From positions 1 through 56,574 of the forward strand of contig SCUO01000047.1 in the NCBI GenBank assembly GCA_004297395.1: a stretch of DNA of 56,574 nt, read 5' to 3'. The position numbers were made by a program, and so were the translations under genes. Positions 33,112-42,258 of this stretch are shown here, piece by piece. The stretch is from Chloroflexota bacterium. GTDB taxonomy: Bacteria > Chloroflexota > Limnocylindria > Limnocylindrales > CSP1-4. The notes below the pieces were generated by a model that was not told the origin of the DNA, did no database searches, and saw only the letters and a list, made by a program, of their open reading frames with translations. The number at the start of each line of letters is the position of its first letter. Within the stretch, counting starts at the first letter, position 1.

Positions 33112-34185
33112 ATGGCTCGGCCGACGGGATCGACCCTGGATGTCCCGCTCGACGCCGCGGGGTGGAGCTGGGGTCGTGAGGGCCCCACGCTCACCGAGCT
33201 CCTTGGTCGTCGCTGCCTGGCGTTCCCCGACACGCTCATGATCGCGACGCTGGCGGATGTCAAGATCTCCGATGGCGCCGTCGAGCTCGACCTCGCGGTG
33301 ACCCGCGAGCGATCCTTCCACGGGCTGGTCTGGCGCCTCGTCGACGACGAGAGCCATGAGGCGTTCTTCGTGCGGCCCCACCAGGTCGGCAATCCCGACG
33401 CCATCCAGTACACCCCGGTCTTCCACGGGGTCAGCGGCTGGCAGCTCTACCACGGGCCCGGCTTCGGGGCGCCCGTCACGTTCCCGATCGATGCCTGGTT
33501 CACCGTCCGAGTCGTGTTCGCGGGTTCCCGCGCGGAGGTCTACGTGGCGGACCTGGCGACGCCTGCCCTCGTCGTGGCGGAGCTCAAGCGCGGGTCGTCA
33601 CCCGGGCGCATCGGCCTCCAGGTGGGGGGCCCCGGGTTGCATGTTGCCGGCTTCCGGTACGAGGTCGGCCCGATCTCGCTTGGCTCGCCCGGCCCGGCGC
33701 CCGTCGCTCGGGCCCCCGGCGTCATTCCGGCGTGGTCGATCTCGGATCCCATCCCCGAAGAGGAGTACCCGGGCGCGCCGGTCCTCGATCGGTCACGACT
33801 CGACGCCCGCACCTGGACCACGCTCGAGGCGGAGCCGTCGGGCCTGGCGGACCTGGCCCGGGTGACGCGCCTGACCGAGGCGCGGAACACGGTCTTCGCG
33901 CGGACCACGATCCGGTCCGCGGTCGCCGCGCTCAAGGTCCTCGAGCTCGGGTTCAGTGACCGGGTCGTGGTCTACCTGAATGGCCAGGCGCTCTACCGGG
34001 GGAATGACACCTATCGCTCGCGCGACTACCGGTTCCTGGGCAGCATCGGGTACTGGGACGCCCTCTTCCTGCCCCTCCGGTCGGGTGACAACGAGCTGGT
34101 GCTCGCGGTGTCCGAGACGTTCGGCGGTTGGGGCGTGCAGGCCCGCTTCCCGGATCCCGAGGGCCTCGAGCTGGGCCCCGCCTGA
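33112..34185 (+). CDS. Concanavalin-A-like/jelly-roll two-domain protein of unknown function
   Basis: The 357-residue protein has no signal peptide. Residues about 45-190 form a beta-rich block (VELDLAVTRERSFHGLVWRL, YTPVFHGVSGWQLYHGPGFG, SPGRIGLQVGG) like LamG/DUF1080 sandwich domains. Residues about 225-357 (ARTTIRSAVAALKVLELGF, RVVVYLNGQALYRGND, LPLRSGDNELVLAVSETFGGWG) resemble a galactose-binding jelly roll as at the ends of glycoside hydrolases. No catalytic residues are recognised. It starts 2 bp after the permease stop and is likely co-transcribed with the exporter, although its role there is unclear. Confidence 0.7.
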   Translation: MARPTGSTLDVPLDAAGWSWGREGPTLTELLGRRCLAFPDTLMIATLADVKISDGAVELDLAVTRERSFHGLVWRLVDDESHEAFFVRPHQVGNPDAIQYTPVFHGVSGWQLYHGPGFGAPVTFPIDAWFTVRVVFAGSRAEVYVADLATPALVVAELKRGSSPGRIGLQVGGPGLHVAGFRYEVGPISLGSPGPAPVARAPGVIPAWSISDPIPEEEYPGAPVLDRSRLDARTWTTLEAEPSGLADLARVTRLTEARNTVFARTTIRSAVAALKVLELGFSDRVVVYLNGQALYRGNDTYRSRDYRFLGSIGYWDALFLPLRSGDNELVLAVSETFGGWGVQARFPDPEGLELGPA

Positions 34186-34222
34186 CCCTAGATCAGTCCC
34201 CGCGCCCTTCGGGCCGGCAGAC

Positions 34223-35596
34223 TCAGGCCTCGGGTGCCGCTGCCGGCGGCTGGCGGCCAGCCGGGCGCGTCGTGGCGTCCGGCTCGGGCCCGCCCCGGTG
34301 CCCGGCTGCGAGGAGGGCTGCGAGGTCAAGCGGTTCGTCGGGTGGCGCCGCTGCTGGAGACGCCGTGATCCTCGACCCGGCTACTGACGACGCCGCGGCG
34401 CCCGACGCCATCGCGTGCCTGTCCGGCGTGGCCCGAGATCGCTCCTGCGCCGCCCCGCTCGTGGCGAGAACGGCCTCCGGCAGCCAGCCGGCTTCGCCGG
34501 TCGGTGTCAGCACGTTCACCCAGCCAGCCTCGCGCTCGAGGACCGCGACCTCGTCGCCACGCTCGAGCTGCGACAGGCGTCGTCCGCCCGCCTCGTCCGG
34601 CCGGTCAAGGAGGGCGACGCCATCGTGCCGGACAAGGCGTCGATCATCGAGGTCGGCCGGGGCGCCGCCGAAGGCGAGTGGCGTGCGCGCCGGCGGCCCG
34701 GCGATGCGGAGCCCCAGCGGCAGCGCCCGCTCCGATGAGCGGGCCGGCGCGAGATCTGCTCCGAACCGCTCGGCGCGCAGGGACGGGCGGAGCCAGCGGG
34801 GCGTGTCCGCTTCGTCATCGGCCACGGCGGGTCGGGATTCCGGCTGTGTCCGGGACGCGAACCTGGCAACGGGGAGGCTGTCGGGATCTCGAACAGGGCC
34901 CGCGCCTCGCCCCGCGAGCACTGCCTGCGGGGCTGCGGCACGTTGGGAGCGCTCGAGGCGCCGGCGGCCGATGACGAAGGCGACGACGAGGACGAGGGCG
35001 AGGTACCCGATTGGCGCCCCGACGCTCGTCAGCCAGCCGTCGAACGAGCTCGTGGGCGAGGTGCTCGCCGAGCCCCCGCCGGGGCCGGGGAGGAGGATCC
35101 CGCCGGCATCACCGGATTCACCGGGTAGCGGCGATGGCTGGCCCGTCCCCCCGGGGGCGGGGCTGGATGCTCCGGTCGGCACGCCGCCGCCCGGAGCGGC
35201 CGTCGCCGGCGAGCCGGTCGCGAGTGGCCCCGCGGTGGGAGCCGCCGTGGGACCGGGGGTCACCGCGGTGGGAGCCGGCGCCAGTGTGGGCCCTGGCGGC
35301 TGGCTGGCGGGCGAGCTCGGGGCGGCCGTCGGCACGGGCGTCGGCGTGGCGACCGGGGTCGCGGTCGGCTTCGGCTTGGGGGTCGGAAGGTCGGTCGGCT
35401 TGGCCTGGACCCCCGGCGGCGTCGCGCTCGGTGGCAGCGCGATCCCCGCCCACACCATGGGGGGCAGCGCGAAGCCGACCATCGCCAGGACGGCGATGAG
35501 CGGGGCGGCGGACCTGGCCCGTCTCGAGGCTCCCATCACTGGATGCGGACGCACGATGCGCTCCGAGGGACCGGCTGTCGGTGACCCATCGGTCAT
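34223..35596 (-). CDS. Membrane protein with Pro/Thr-rich linker and SH3-like domain
   Basis: The 457-residue protein has a hydrophobic segment at about 32-52, a long Pro/Thr/Ala-rich stretch (55-190), a second membrane helix (APIGYLALVLVVAFVIG, about 192-209) followed by RRRLER, then a domain about 325-385 with RPDEAGGRRLSQLERGDEVAVLEREAGWVNVLTPTGEAGWL, an SH3_3-type bacterial domain. If the first segment is a signal anchor the linker is outside and the SH3 domain inside the cell, which is unusual because bacterial SH3 domains generally bind peptidoglycan outside. The final 60 residues are low-complexity. Confidence 0.68.
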   Translation of the reverse strand: MTDGSPTAGPSERIVRPHPVMGASRRARSAAPLIAVLAMVGFALPPMVWAGIALPPSATPPGVQAKPTDLPTPKPKPTATPVATPTPVPTAAPSSPASQPPGPTLAPAPTAVTPGPTAAPTAGPLATGSPATAAPGGGVPTGASSPAPGGTGQPSPLPGESGDAGGILLPGPGGGSASTSPTSSFDGWLTSVGAPIGYLALVLVVAFVIGRRRLERSQRAAAPQAVLAGRGAGPVRDPDSLPVARFASRTQPESRPAVADDEADTPRWLRPSLRAERFGADLAPARSSERALPLGLRIAGPPARTPLAFGGAPADLDDRRLVRHDGVALLDRPDEAGGRRLSQLERGDEVAVLEREAGWVNVLTPTGEAGWLPEAVLATSGAAQERSRATPDRHAMASGAAASSVAGSRITASPAAAPPDEPLDLAALLAAGHRGGPEPDATTRPAGRQPPAAAPEA

Positions 35597-35632
35597 GCCG
35601 GGCCGTAGGTGAGACGTTCGGCTGGGCAGCGT

Positions 35633-37777
35633 TCAGGCCTCGGCGGCCGGCTGCCCGGGGGTCCCGGGACGCCCGACCGTGAGCTCGAGGAAGGCCAGCA
35701 CGTCGGCCCGCTCATCGATCTGCTTGCCGACTGGCTTGCCTTCGCCGTGGCCGGCTTCCGTCTCGATCCGGACGATCACGGGCGCATCGCCCGCCTGGGC
35801 CGCCTGGAGCGCCGCCGCGAACTTGAAGGAGTGCCCGGGCACGACGCGGTCGTCATGGTCGGCGGTCGTCACGATCGTTGCCGGATAGCTCACCCCGGGC
35901 CGGACGTTATGGAGCGGTGAATAGGCGCGGAGCGTCCGGAACTGGTCTGGGTCATCGGGCGAGCCGTAGTCGCTCGTCCAACCCCAGCCGATCGTGAAGC
36001 GGTGGAAGCGGAGCATATCCATGACCCCCACCTCGGCGACGGCCGCGCCATACAGCTCGGGGTGCTGGGTGATCGTAGCCCCGACGAGGAGCCCGCCGTT
36101 CGAACGGCCGCTGATCGCGATGCGCGCGGGCCGTGTCCAGCCTGACGCGGCCAGCCAGCGCAGGCAGGCGGCGAAGTCGTCGAAGACGTTCTGCTTGTGC
36201 TCCAGCCTGCCGCCGTCGTGCCACGCCCGGCCGTACTCGCCGCCGCCCCGGATCGAAGCGACGGCGAGGAGGCCGCCGCGCTCCATCCAGGCAAGCCACT
36301 CGGCCTTGAAGCCCGGCGACTGAGGGATTCGGAATCCGCCGTAGCCGTGGAGCAGGGTCGGGACATCGCCGTCCGGCGCGAGGTCGCGGCGATGGCTCAG
36401 GTACATCGGCACCCTGGTGCCGTCCGCCGAGGTCACGAAGACCTGCTCAGTGACGTAGTCGTCCGGGTCCCACGGCAGGGCCGGCGGGCGAGCCTGCCGA
36501 ACTACGCCATCGCTCATCCGGACAGCCAGGACCACCGGCGGCGCCACGAACGTCGCGAAGGTCAGAAACAGGTCCTCGTCGTGTCGATCGCCGGCCATCT
36601 CGAGGATCGAGCCGATGCCGGGCAGGCCGGCGTCGCCGACGTGGCGGCCGTCCAGCTCGAAGATTGCGAGCCGGCTGTGGGCGTGGTGGAGGTAGCTCAC
36701 GGCCAGGCGGCCGCCGACGAGCCTGACCTCCTCGATGGCCTCGTCGCGCTCCGGGACGAGTTCCCGCATCGTCGTCGGCTCGTCGATGTCGAGGGCCACG
36801 ATCCGGCCGAGCGGGGCGTCCTTGTCGGTACGAAGCAAGAGCGTCCGGCCGATCGAGGCGACGTAGGTGTAGTCCGCGTCGGCCGCGTCCAGGACCGGGC
36901 GCACCACGGCACCCTCGACGCCGGCGCCGAGATCGGCGACGTAGACGCGGTTCTCCTGGTCTGTCCCGCGCCAGACGGTAACGACCAGCAGGCGGCCGTC
37001 CTCGGACACCTCCGGCTCGAAGCCCCAGTCCGGATGGTTCGGGGTGGCGAACACCACCCGATCGTCAGCCGGATCGGCGCCCAGCCGGTGGTAGCGCAGC
37101 TCCATGTTGACGTTCGGGGCGTCGTAGGCGGCGCCGGGCGGCGGCTCTGGGTAGCAGCCGTAGAAGAAGCCGGTCTCGTCCGGCGACCACGCCGCCGACG
37201 TGAACTTGCTCCAGTCGACCCGGTCGGGCAGGTCCTCGCCCGTCTCGACGTCCCGAACGCGCCATCGCCGCCAGTCCGAGCCAGCGTGGCTGAGGGCCAG
37301 CGCCACGATCCCGCCGCTCTCGGCGACGTCGATCGAGCCGAGCGCCGTCGTGCCCTCCTCGCTCAGGACGTTCGGGTCGAACAGCACCCGGCCCTCGGCG
37401 TCGGGCGCTTCTGCAGTCCACAGGACGTCCTGGTCCTGGAGGCCGGTGTTGCGGAGCTGGAACCAGCGGTTGCCACGGCGCCACGGCGCACCCGCCCGGG
37501 GATGGTCCCAGAGCTCGGTCAGCCGGTCCCGGATGGCGGCCCTCGCGGGCAGTCGCGCGAGGACCCGCTCGGTCAGGTCGTTCTGGGCCGCGATCCAGGC
37601 CCGCGACCGCGCCGAATCGGTGTCCTCGAGGGGTCGGTACGGATCCGCGACGAGGGTGCCGTGGTAGTCGTCGACCACGTCCGAGATCGGGGCGTCGGGA
37701 TACGCCAGGCGACCGACCGGACCCTCGTCGAGCGCCTCGGCGAATCCGTCGGCCGAACCGTCGACGAGTCCGGCCAT
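35633..37777 (-). CDS. Prolyl oligopeptidase family serine peptidase (S9A)
   Basis: The 714-residue protein has the S9A layout: an N-terminal seven-bladed propeller ([21 protein letters not shown] at the start, [15 protein letters not shown] within) and a C-terminal alpha/beta hydrolase domain. Catalytic Ser559 (SGRSNGGLL), Asp643 (DHDDRV) and His677 (AGHGEG) are all present. It cleaves after proline in short peptides in the cytosol; no signal peptide is seen. The ATG overlaps the stop of the ACT-domain gene by one base, so both belong to one transcript. Confidence 0.93.
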   Translation of the reverse strand: MAGLVDGSADGFAEALDEGPVGRLAYPDAPISDVVDDYHGTLVADPYRPLEDTDSARSRAWIAAQNDLTERVLARLPARAAIRDRLTELWDHPRAGAPWRRGNRWFQLRNTGLQDQDVLWTAEAPDAEGRVLFDPNVLSEEGTTALGSIDVAESGGIVALALSHAGSDWRRWRVRDVETGEDLPDRVDWSKFTSAAWSPDETGFFYGCYPEPPPGAAYDAPNVNMELRYHRLGADPADDRVVFATPNHPDWGFEPEVSEDGRLLVVTVWRGTDQENRVYVADLGAGVEGAVVRPVLDAADADYTYVASIGRTLLLRTDKDAPLGRIVALDIDEPTTMRELVPERDEAIEEVRLVGGRLAVSYLHHAHSRLAIFELDGRHVGDAGLPGIGSILEMAGDRHDEDLFLTFATFVAPPVVLAVRMSDGVVRQARPPALPWDPDDYVTEQVFVTSADGTRVPMYLSHRRDLAPDGDVPTLLHGYGGFRIPQSPGFKAEWLAWMERGGLLAVASIRGGGEYGRAWHDGGRLEHKQNVFDDFAACLRWLAASGWTRPARIAISGRSNGGLLVGATITQHPELYGAAVAEVGVMDMLRFHRFTIGWGWTSDYGSPDDPDQFRTLRAYSPLHNVRPGVSYPATIVTTADHDDRVVPGHSFKFAAALQAAQAGDAPVIVRIETEAGHGEGKPVGKQIDERADVLAFLELTVGRPGTPGQPAAEA

Positions 37778-38148
37778 CAGGCGAGCGCCGCCCGGAGTGC
37801 ACCGAGGTCATCGGATCCCAGGACCAGCTCGCCGGCCAGGGTCGTGTACACGAGGTCGATGTTGACGTTGGCATCGGCCAGGCGGCGCAGGAGGCGCGCG
37901 CCCTCGCCCGGCTGGTTCGCCACCGGGACCGTGACGACCTGGCGCTCCGCCTGGATCTCGAAGCCGGAGTCGATGAGCGCCCGGCGAGCCCGCTCCGCGT
38001 CCACGACGAGGACATGGAAGACACCCTCGCCATCGCAGACGTAGCCGGCGGCGCCATCGACGTTGATCCCGGCGCGACCCAGGACATCGCTGGCCTGGGC
38101 CAGCGATCCGGGCCGGTCCACGAGCCCGACGGTCAGGTCGGTCGCCAT
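37777..38148 (-). CDS. ACT-domain protein
   Basis: The 123-residue protein consists of two ACT-like halves: LTVGLVDRPGSLAQASDVLGRAGINVDGAAG (the classic first beta-alpha-beta) and QPGEGARLLRRLADANVNIDLVYTTLAG. ACT domains bind small ligands, mostly amino acids, and regulate partner enzymes. It is co-transcribed with the prolyl oligopeptidase (stop and start overlap by one base), which suggests an amino-acid-responsive link to peptide turnover; this is inference. GGAGG precedes the ATG by seven to eight bases. Confidence 0.85.
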   Translation of the reverse strand: MATDLTVGLVDRPGSLAQASDVLGRAGINVDGAAGYVCDGEGVFHVLVVDAERARRALIDSGFEIQAERQVVTVPVANQPGEGARLLRRLADANVNIDLVYTTLAGELVLGSDDLGALRAALA

Positions 38149-38186
38149 CGCATGCCTCCGCTGGGGTTGTCCGGTTGTCCGGGTCC

Positions 38187-38192
38187 ATCCTA
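38187..38192 (-). promoter_or_regulatory. Predicted -10 box (TAGGAT) for the ACT-peptidase operon
   Basis: TAGGAT on the minus strand lies 38 bases before the ATG at 38148. The predicted leader contains a perfect tandem of the 8-mer GTTGTCCG as written on the plus strand (38166-38181), a possible regulator site. Confidence 0.35.
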
Positions 38193-38202
38193 GCGAGGCC
38201 GC

Positions 38203-38261
38203 CCGCGCGACCGATCGCGCGGCGTTGGAAAGGGTCGATCAGCGCGAGGCTCGATCCTCGC
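38203..38261. terminator. Two hairpins downstream of the MFS gene, possible terminator
   Basis: GCGAGG-CTCGAT-CCTCGC (38244-38261) and CCGCGCGA-CCGA-TCGCGCGG (38203-38222) follow the stop of the minus-strand MFS gene. Neither has a strong T-run, although a short TTTCC lies between them in the minus-strand direction. They may separate the MFS gene from the downstream promoter. Confidence 0.3.
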
Positions 38262-38278
38262 CGCGGCTCGCACCGATG

Positions 38279-39523
38279 TCAGGTGGCGTCCGCGTGGGCG
38301 ATGTGGGCGAACTGGCGCCACAGGATCGCCACGAGCACGGCCGAGCCCACGAACCCGAACCAGAACGGCGCGGTGATCCCGAAGCTCCGCGCCAACAGGC
38401 CGCCAAGCGGCGTCCCGATGACCATTCCGCCCACGATCGCGACCCGGTACACGCCGCCGACCCGGCCCAGGAGCTCGTCCGGCACGGCCCGCTGGCGCAC
38501 GACCGTGGACGTCGTGCCCCACACGAAGGCGTGGCCACCAAAGACGACCAGCGTGGCCAGGGCAACCGGCGACGAGGTCGTCAGGGCGAGCACGAGGTGG
38601 GTGCCGGTCTCGATGAGCAGGCCGACCCGCATGATGTCGGCGAGGGCGAAGCGCCGCTCGAGCCGGCCGTACGAGACGATCCCGATGATCCCGCCCAGGG
38701 CGATGGCCGAGGTCAGCAGCCCGAATCCCACCTCATCCATCCCGAGCCGGTCCCCGGCGTACAGGACCAGGACTGACCAGGCCGCCCCGTAGGTGACGTT
38801 GAAGGTCAGGATGGTCAGGGCCAGGGTCCGCATCGGCGGGTGGGCGAGGAGCCAGCGGATCCCCTCGACCATGTCGGCCATGAGCCCGGTGCCCGCCCCC
38901 TCCTCGGCCCGATCTGGCCGGCTCGAGGCGACACGCGAGATGAGGACGGCGCCGAGGGCGAAGGCCGCGGCATTCCCGGCGAATGGCAGGGCCATCCCGA
39001 CCGCGAACAGGAACGCCCCGATCGGCGGCGTCAGGAGCTGATTGGTGAGGACGAACGCGCCCTGCATCCGGGCATTGGCGACGCCGAGGTCCCTGCGCGC
39101 CACGAGGCCCGGCAGGATGGCGCTGCTCGCCGCGTCGGCGAAGGTCTCGGCCGCGCCGAGGACGAACAGCGTCACCAGCACCACCGCGATGCTCACCGTC
39201 CCGCTGACGATCGTGACGACGAGCACGGTGAGCACGATGGCCCGGGCCAGGTTGACGAGCTCGACCATCCGTCGCCGATCCATCCGGTCGGCGATCGTTC
39301 CACCGATGACGCCGAACAGCAGGACCGGCAGGTACTCGCTCAGCAGCGCCAGCGAAACGAGGAACGGATCGCGGCTCTGGGATGCGACGAGGAGCGGACC
39401 GGCGGCGAGGGCGATGCCATCGCCGACGTTGTTGACGATCGCCGAGGCGAGCAGCCAGCGGAAGCTGCGACCTAGCCTCGCCGGGACGATGGCTTCGATG
39501 ATCCGGGCGGACATGCGGCGCAC
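38279..39523 (-). CDS. MFS transporter (second copy type)
   Basis: The 414-residue protein has twelve membrane helices. SFRWLLASAIVNNVGDGIALAAGPLLVASQSRDPFLVSL opens it, and GGTIADRMDRRRMVELVNLARAIV is the MFS loop 2-3 motif. RGLVRRD-like segments (ILPGLVARRDLGVANARMQ) match the DHA3-type exporters also represented at 27600-28850. Such proteins export drugs or siderophores. An ATG at codon 4 is an alternative start. The next upstream gene on the strand ends 52 bp before it. Confidence 0.88.
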   Translation of the reverse strand: MRRMSARIIEAIVPARLGRSFRWLLASAIVNNVGDGIALAAGPLLVASQSRDPFLVSLALLSEYLPVLLFGVIGGTIADRMDRRRMVELVNLARAIVLTVLVVTIVSGTVSIAVVLVTLFVLGAAETFADAASSAILPGLVARRDLGVANARMQGAFVLTNQLLTPPIGAFLFAVGMALPFAGNAAAFALGAVLISRVASSRPDRAEEGAGTGLMADMVEGIRWLLAHPPMRTLALTILTFNVTYGAAWSVLVLYAGDRLGMDEVGFGLLTSAIALGGIIGIVSYGRLERRFALADIMRVGLLIETGTHLVLALTTSSPVALATLVVFGGHAFVWGTTSTVVRQRAVPDELLGRVGGVYRVAIVGGMVIGTPLGGLLARSFGITAPFWFGFVGSAVLVAILWRQFAHIAHADAT

Positions 39524-39575
39524 CGGGCGGAGGATAGCAACGCGAGTCTCCAGTGGCGCTGCACCCGCGGCGCCG

Positions 39576-40556
39576 TCAGGGCTCGATGATGACCTTGCCC
39601 CTGGCGTGCCCGTCGTTGACCCAGCGGAGGGCCCCGACGACCTCGGCCAGCGGGTAGCGCCGATCTATCACCGGCCTGACCGTGCCCGTCCCGACGAGCT
39701 CGAGCACGGTCGCCACGTCCTCGGCCCTGAACGGGGCCCACCAGGTGAGGAGCCCCAGGCGCCGGTTGCCGAAGCGCGAGAGCAGCGGTCCGAGGAGGAG
39801 GGCCGCGAGGATCGGCGATGCCGTCCCGCCGAGGGTCACGTACGTGCCACCGGGGGCGAGGGCGCGACGGACCGCGATGAGCGAGTGGTGGGAATCGGTG
39901 TCGATGATCCAGTCGTAGCGCTTGCCGGTCCTGGTGTAGTCGACGGTCGTGTAGTCGAGGACGTGGTCGGCCCCGAGCGAGCGGACGAAGTCGACCTTGG
40001 CCGGGCTGCAGACCCCGGTGACCTCGGCGCCCCGTGCCTTCGCGATCTGGACGGCAAAGGGCCCCACGTTGCCGGATGCGCCGTCGACGAGGACCCGGTC
40101 GCCCGGTCCGATCGTCCGGCCGTCGCGGCGCCGGAGCCCCTGGACGGCCAGGATCGCCGAGTGCGGGAGCGTTGCCGCGACCTCGAAGGACATCCCGGCC
40201 GGGATCGGCTGGAACGCCGCCTCGCTGACGCAGACGTACTCGGCGAATGCCCCGTCGTGGAACAACGACAGGTCGCCGAAGACCGGATCACCCACCTTGA
40301 AGCGGGTCGCCTCCGGTCCGACCGCCTCGACAATGCCGGCGACGTCCAGGCCGACCCCGCGGTTGCGGGGCCGCCGAAGGCCGATGAACAGGCGAACGAA
40401 GGACGGCCGTGGCAGCAGGCCATCAAGGTCGGCCCGGTTGACCGACGCGGCACGGACGCGGACGAGGACGCGGTTCGCCTCCGGAATCGGTCGCTCGACC
40501 TCGCCGACGGCGACGACCTCCGGCGGACCGTACCGATCCTTCAGGGCGACCTTCAT
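39576..40556 (-). CDS. Zinc-independent alcohol dehydrogenase/quinone oxidoreductase (MDR family)
   Basis: The 326-residue protein starts MKVALKDRYGPPEVVAVGEV and has the MDR features VRVRAASVNRADLDGLLP (substrate domain) and DRVLVDGASGNVGPFAVQIAKARGAEVTGV (Rossmann motif, S-G-N-V-G). The Cys/His ligands of catalytic zinc are lacking, as in quinone reductase-like members. It reduces quinones or enones with NADPH. The ATG overlaps the stop of the upstream F420-type reductase gene by 4 bp. A frame extension upstream of 40556 overlaps that gene and is not used. Confidence 0.9.
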   Translation of the reverse strand: MKVALKDRYGPPEVVAVGEVERPIPEANRVLVRVRAASVNRADLDGLLPRPSFVRLFIGLRRPRNRGVGLDVAGIVEAVGPEATRFKVGDPVFGDLSLFHDGAFAEYVCVSEAAFQPIPAGMSFEVAATLPHSAILAVQGLRRRDGRTIGPGDRVLVDGASGNVGPFAVQIAKARGAEVTGVCSPAKVDFVRSLGADHVLDYTTVDYTRTGKRYDWIIDTDSHHSLIAVRRALAPGGTYVTLGGTASPILAALLLGPLLSRFGNRRLGLLTWWAPFRAEDVATVLELVGTGTVRPVIDRRYPLAEVVGALRWVNDGHARGKVIIEP

Positions 40557-41032
40557 GCCGTCGCGGCCGGCCGCCCGGATCGCGGCTCGAGGACGACGAC
40601 CTGGGTCTCCCTCGTTCGCCGGGCGGCGAAGCCGTCGAGGTCTTCGTCGTAGTGCTCCCAGCGGGCCCACAGACGGTCGCGCTCGTCACCGGTGGCCGCA
40701 CGCGCGGTCACCGCGAACGGCCCATCACCGAGATCGACGGTGGCCTCGGGTTGGGCCTGGAGGTTGAGCCACCACTTCGGCTCGGGGTCGGCCCAGCCGT
40801 TCATCGCCATCGTCACGAGGCGGGGGCCGTCCTCGAAGTAGCCGAGGATCGCGGTCCGCGCCTTGCCCGTGCGGCGCCCGACGGTATGCAGTCGCATCGT
40901 GCCCCACTTGTCGGCCGACGCCGGCCACAGGCCGCGCCGACCGCGGGTCAGGCTGTAGATCGCCCGGTGCACCACCCAGGCGATCCGGACGAACCAGCGC
41001 GGCGGCAGGAACGGGGCTCGTGTCGATTCCAT
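40553..41032 (-). CDS. Deazaflavin (F420)-dependent nitroreductase family protein
   Basis: The 159-residue protein contains RLHTVGRRTGKARTAILGYFEDG and LVTMAMNGWADPEPKWWLNLQAQPEATVDLG, the standard Ddn/DUF385 signature with the W-x-x-N-L pattern that shapes the F420 pocket. Such enzymes reduce quinones or nitro compounds with F420H2, so the organism probably makes F420. AAGGGAG precedes the ATG at 41032. It is translationally coupled (ATGA) to the quinone-reductase-like gene downstream, suggesting joint work on quinone-type substrates. Confidence 0.88.
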   Translation of the reverse strand: MESTRAPFLPPRWFVRIAWVVHRAIYSLTRGRRGLWPASADKWGTMRLHTVGRRTGKARTAILGYFEDGPRLVTMAMNGWADPEPKWWLNLQAQPEATVDLGDGPFAVTARAATGDERDRLWARWEHYDEDLDGFAARRTRETQVVVLEPRSGRPAATA

Positions 41033-41056
41033 GGCTGCTCCCTTGGCGATGCCCGT

Positions 41057-41085
41057 ATTGGACCCCGCCTCGCGCGGCTGGACAA
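41057..41085 (-). promoter_or_regulatory. Candidate promoter of the F420-reductase/quinone-reductase pair
   Basis: On the minus strand TTGTCC (41085-41080) and TCCAAT (41062-41057) are spaced by 17 bp, each matching four of six consensus positions. The ATG is 24 bases downstream with its own ribosome-binding site, so this gene has a leader. Confidence 0.33.
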
Positions 41086-41301
41086 CCCGGCCAGCCACCC
41101 GGTCGGCCTGCGGCTAGCCCTACCCCAAAGATGCCCGGTGGCCGGCTGGGCGCCGCGACCGTCCAGCCCGAAGGTTACGGGGTGCACGGATGGACCGCCC
41201 GGATGGCCGGGCAGTGAACGCGCCGGAGCAGCGCTCCTCGGGAGCGCGAAGCAGTGCCAGGTCGCGCATGCGATCGTGGGCGCAGGAGGGACGGCGACTC
41301 G

Positions 41302-42258
41302 ATGCGAGTCAATCGAACACTTCTCTACTTCGGGATCTTCCTCGTCGCCATCGGCGGCGTCGTCGTGGCGGCCGACCTGGGCGTCGTGGACGAGGCGATC
41401 CTGGCCGACGCCCTGGGCCTGTGGCCCCTCGCGGTCATGGCGGTCGGGCTGGGCCTGATCCTGCGACGGACGCGGGCCAGCCTCTCGGGTGGCATGCTCG
41501 CCGCGGCCGTTCCCGGCCTCCTGCTCGGCAGCGCGTTCGCGGTCGTGCCGGGAATGCCCAACCTCTGCCTCCCCGCTGATGGCGTGCCCGACGTCGCGCG
41601 GCGGGAGGGCGCGTTCAACCAGCCGGCGAGCATCCTCGTGACCGTCGACTGTGGCTCGCTCGACGTCGTGACCGGGAGCGGCACCTTCTGGCGGCTCGAC
41701 GCGCGTGCCGCCGGTGCCGAGCTCGGCCCGCGCATCGTCGCGGCCGCGAACGCCCTGTCGATTGAATCGACCCGTGAGGACGGCTGGCTTGGGATCGAAC
41801 CCGATGATTGGGACCTCCGCCTGCCGATGGGCGAGATCGCGGACCTCACCCTGAACATGAACGCGGGCCGCGGCGACATCGACCTGGCCGGGACCGAGAT
41901 CGGCCGGCTGTCGATCGGCGCCAACGCCTCGGACGTCGACATCGATGCCTCGGCGGCCGCCGTCACCGACCTGACCGTCGGTGTCAACTTCGGTGACCTC
42001 TCGATCCTTCTCCCGGCCGGCGACATCCGAGCCGCGTTCGAGGTGGACGCCGGGCACGCCAGCGTCTGCCTCCCGGACGGGGTTGGGCTCCGGCTCACAT
42101 CGTCCGCCGCCGCCGGCGCCGTCACCGTGGGTGGAGTCGAGCGGTCCGGGGACGCCTGGCAGAGCCCCGACTATGCGTCGGCGACATACCGCGCCGAGCT
42201 CGACGTCAACGTCGATTTCGGTGCCCTTGAAATCAATCCGATCGGAGGATGCAGGTGA
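41302..42258 (+). CDS. LiaF-like membrane protein with C-terminal toastrack domain
   Basis: The 318-residue protein has a basic start (MRVNRTLLYFGIFLVAIGGV) and two to three membrane helices within 85 residues, including GLWPLAVMAVGLGLILRR, a LiaF/DUF5668-like pattern. From about 120 on it is a right-handed beta repeat (LTLNMNAGRGDIDLAG, LSIGANASDVDIDASA, LTVGVNFGDLSILLP), as in LiaF/DUF4097 adhesin-like domains. LiaF proteins inhibit a cognate histidine kinase until envelope stress occurs. AGGAGGG lies upstream of the ATG. The stop overlaps the PspC gene start (GTGA) in a three-gene operon with a kinase. Confidence 0.82.
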   Translation: MRVNRTLLYFGIFLVAIGGVVVAADLGVVDEAILADALGLWPLAVMAVGLGLILRRTRASLSGGMLAAAVPGLLLGSAFAVVPGMPNLCLPADGVPDVARREGAFNQPASILVTVDCGSLDVVTGSGTFWRLDARAAGAELGPRIVAAANALSIESTREDGWLGIEPDDWDLRLPMGEIADLTLNMNAGRGDIDLAGTEIGRLSIGANASDVDIDASAAAVTDLTVGVNFGDLSILLPAGDIRAAFEVDAGHASVCLPDGVGLRLTSSAAAGAVTVGGVERSGDAWQSPDYASATYRAELDVNVDFGALEINPIGGCR

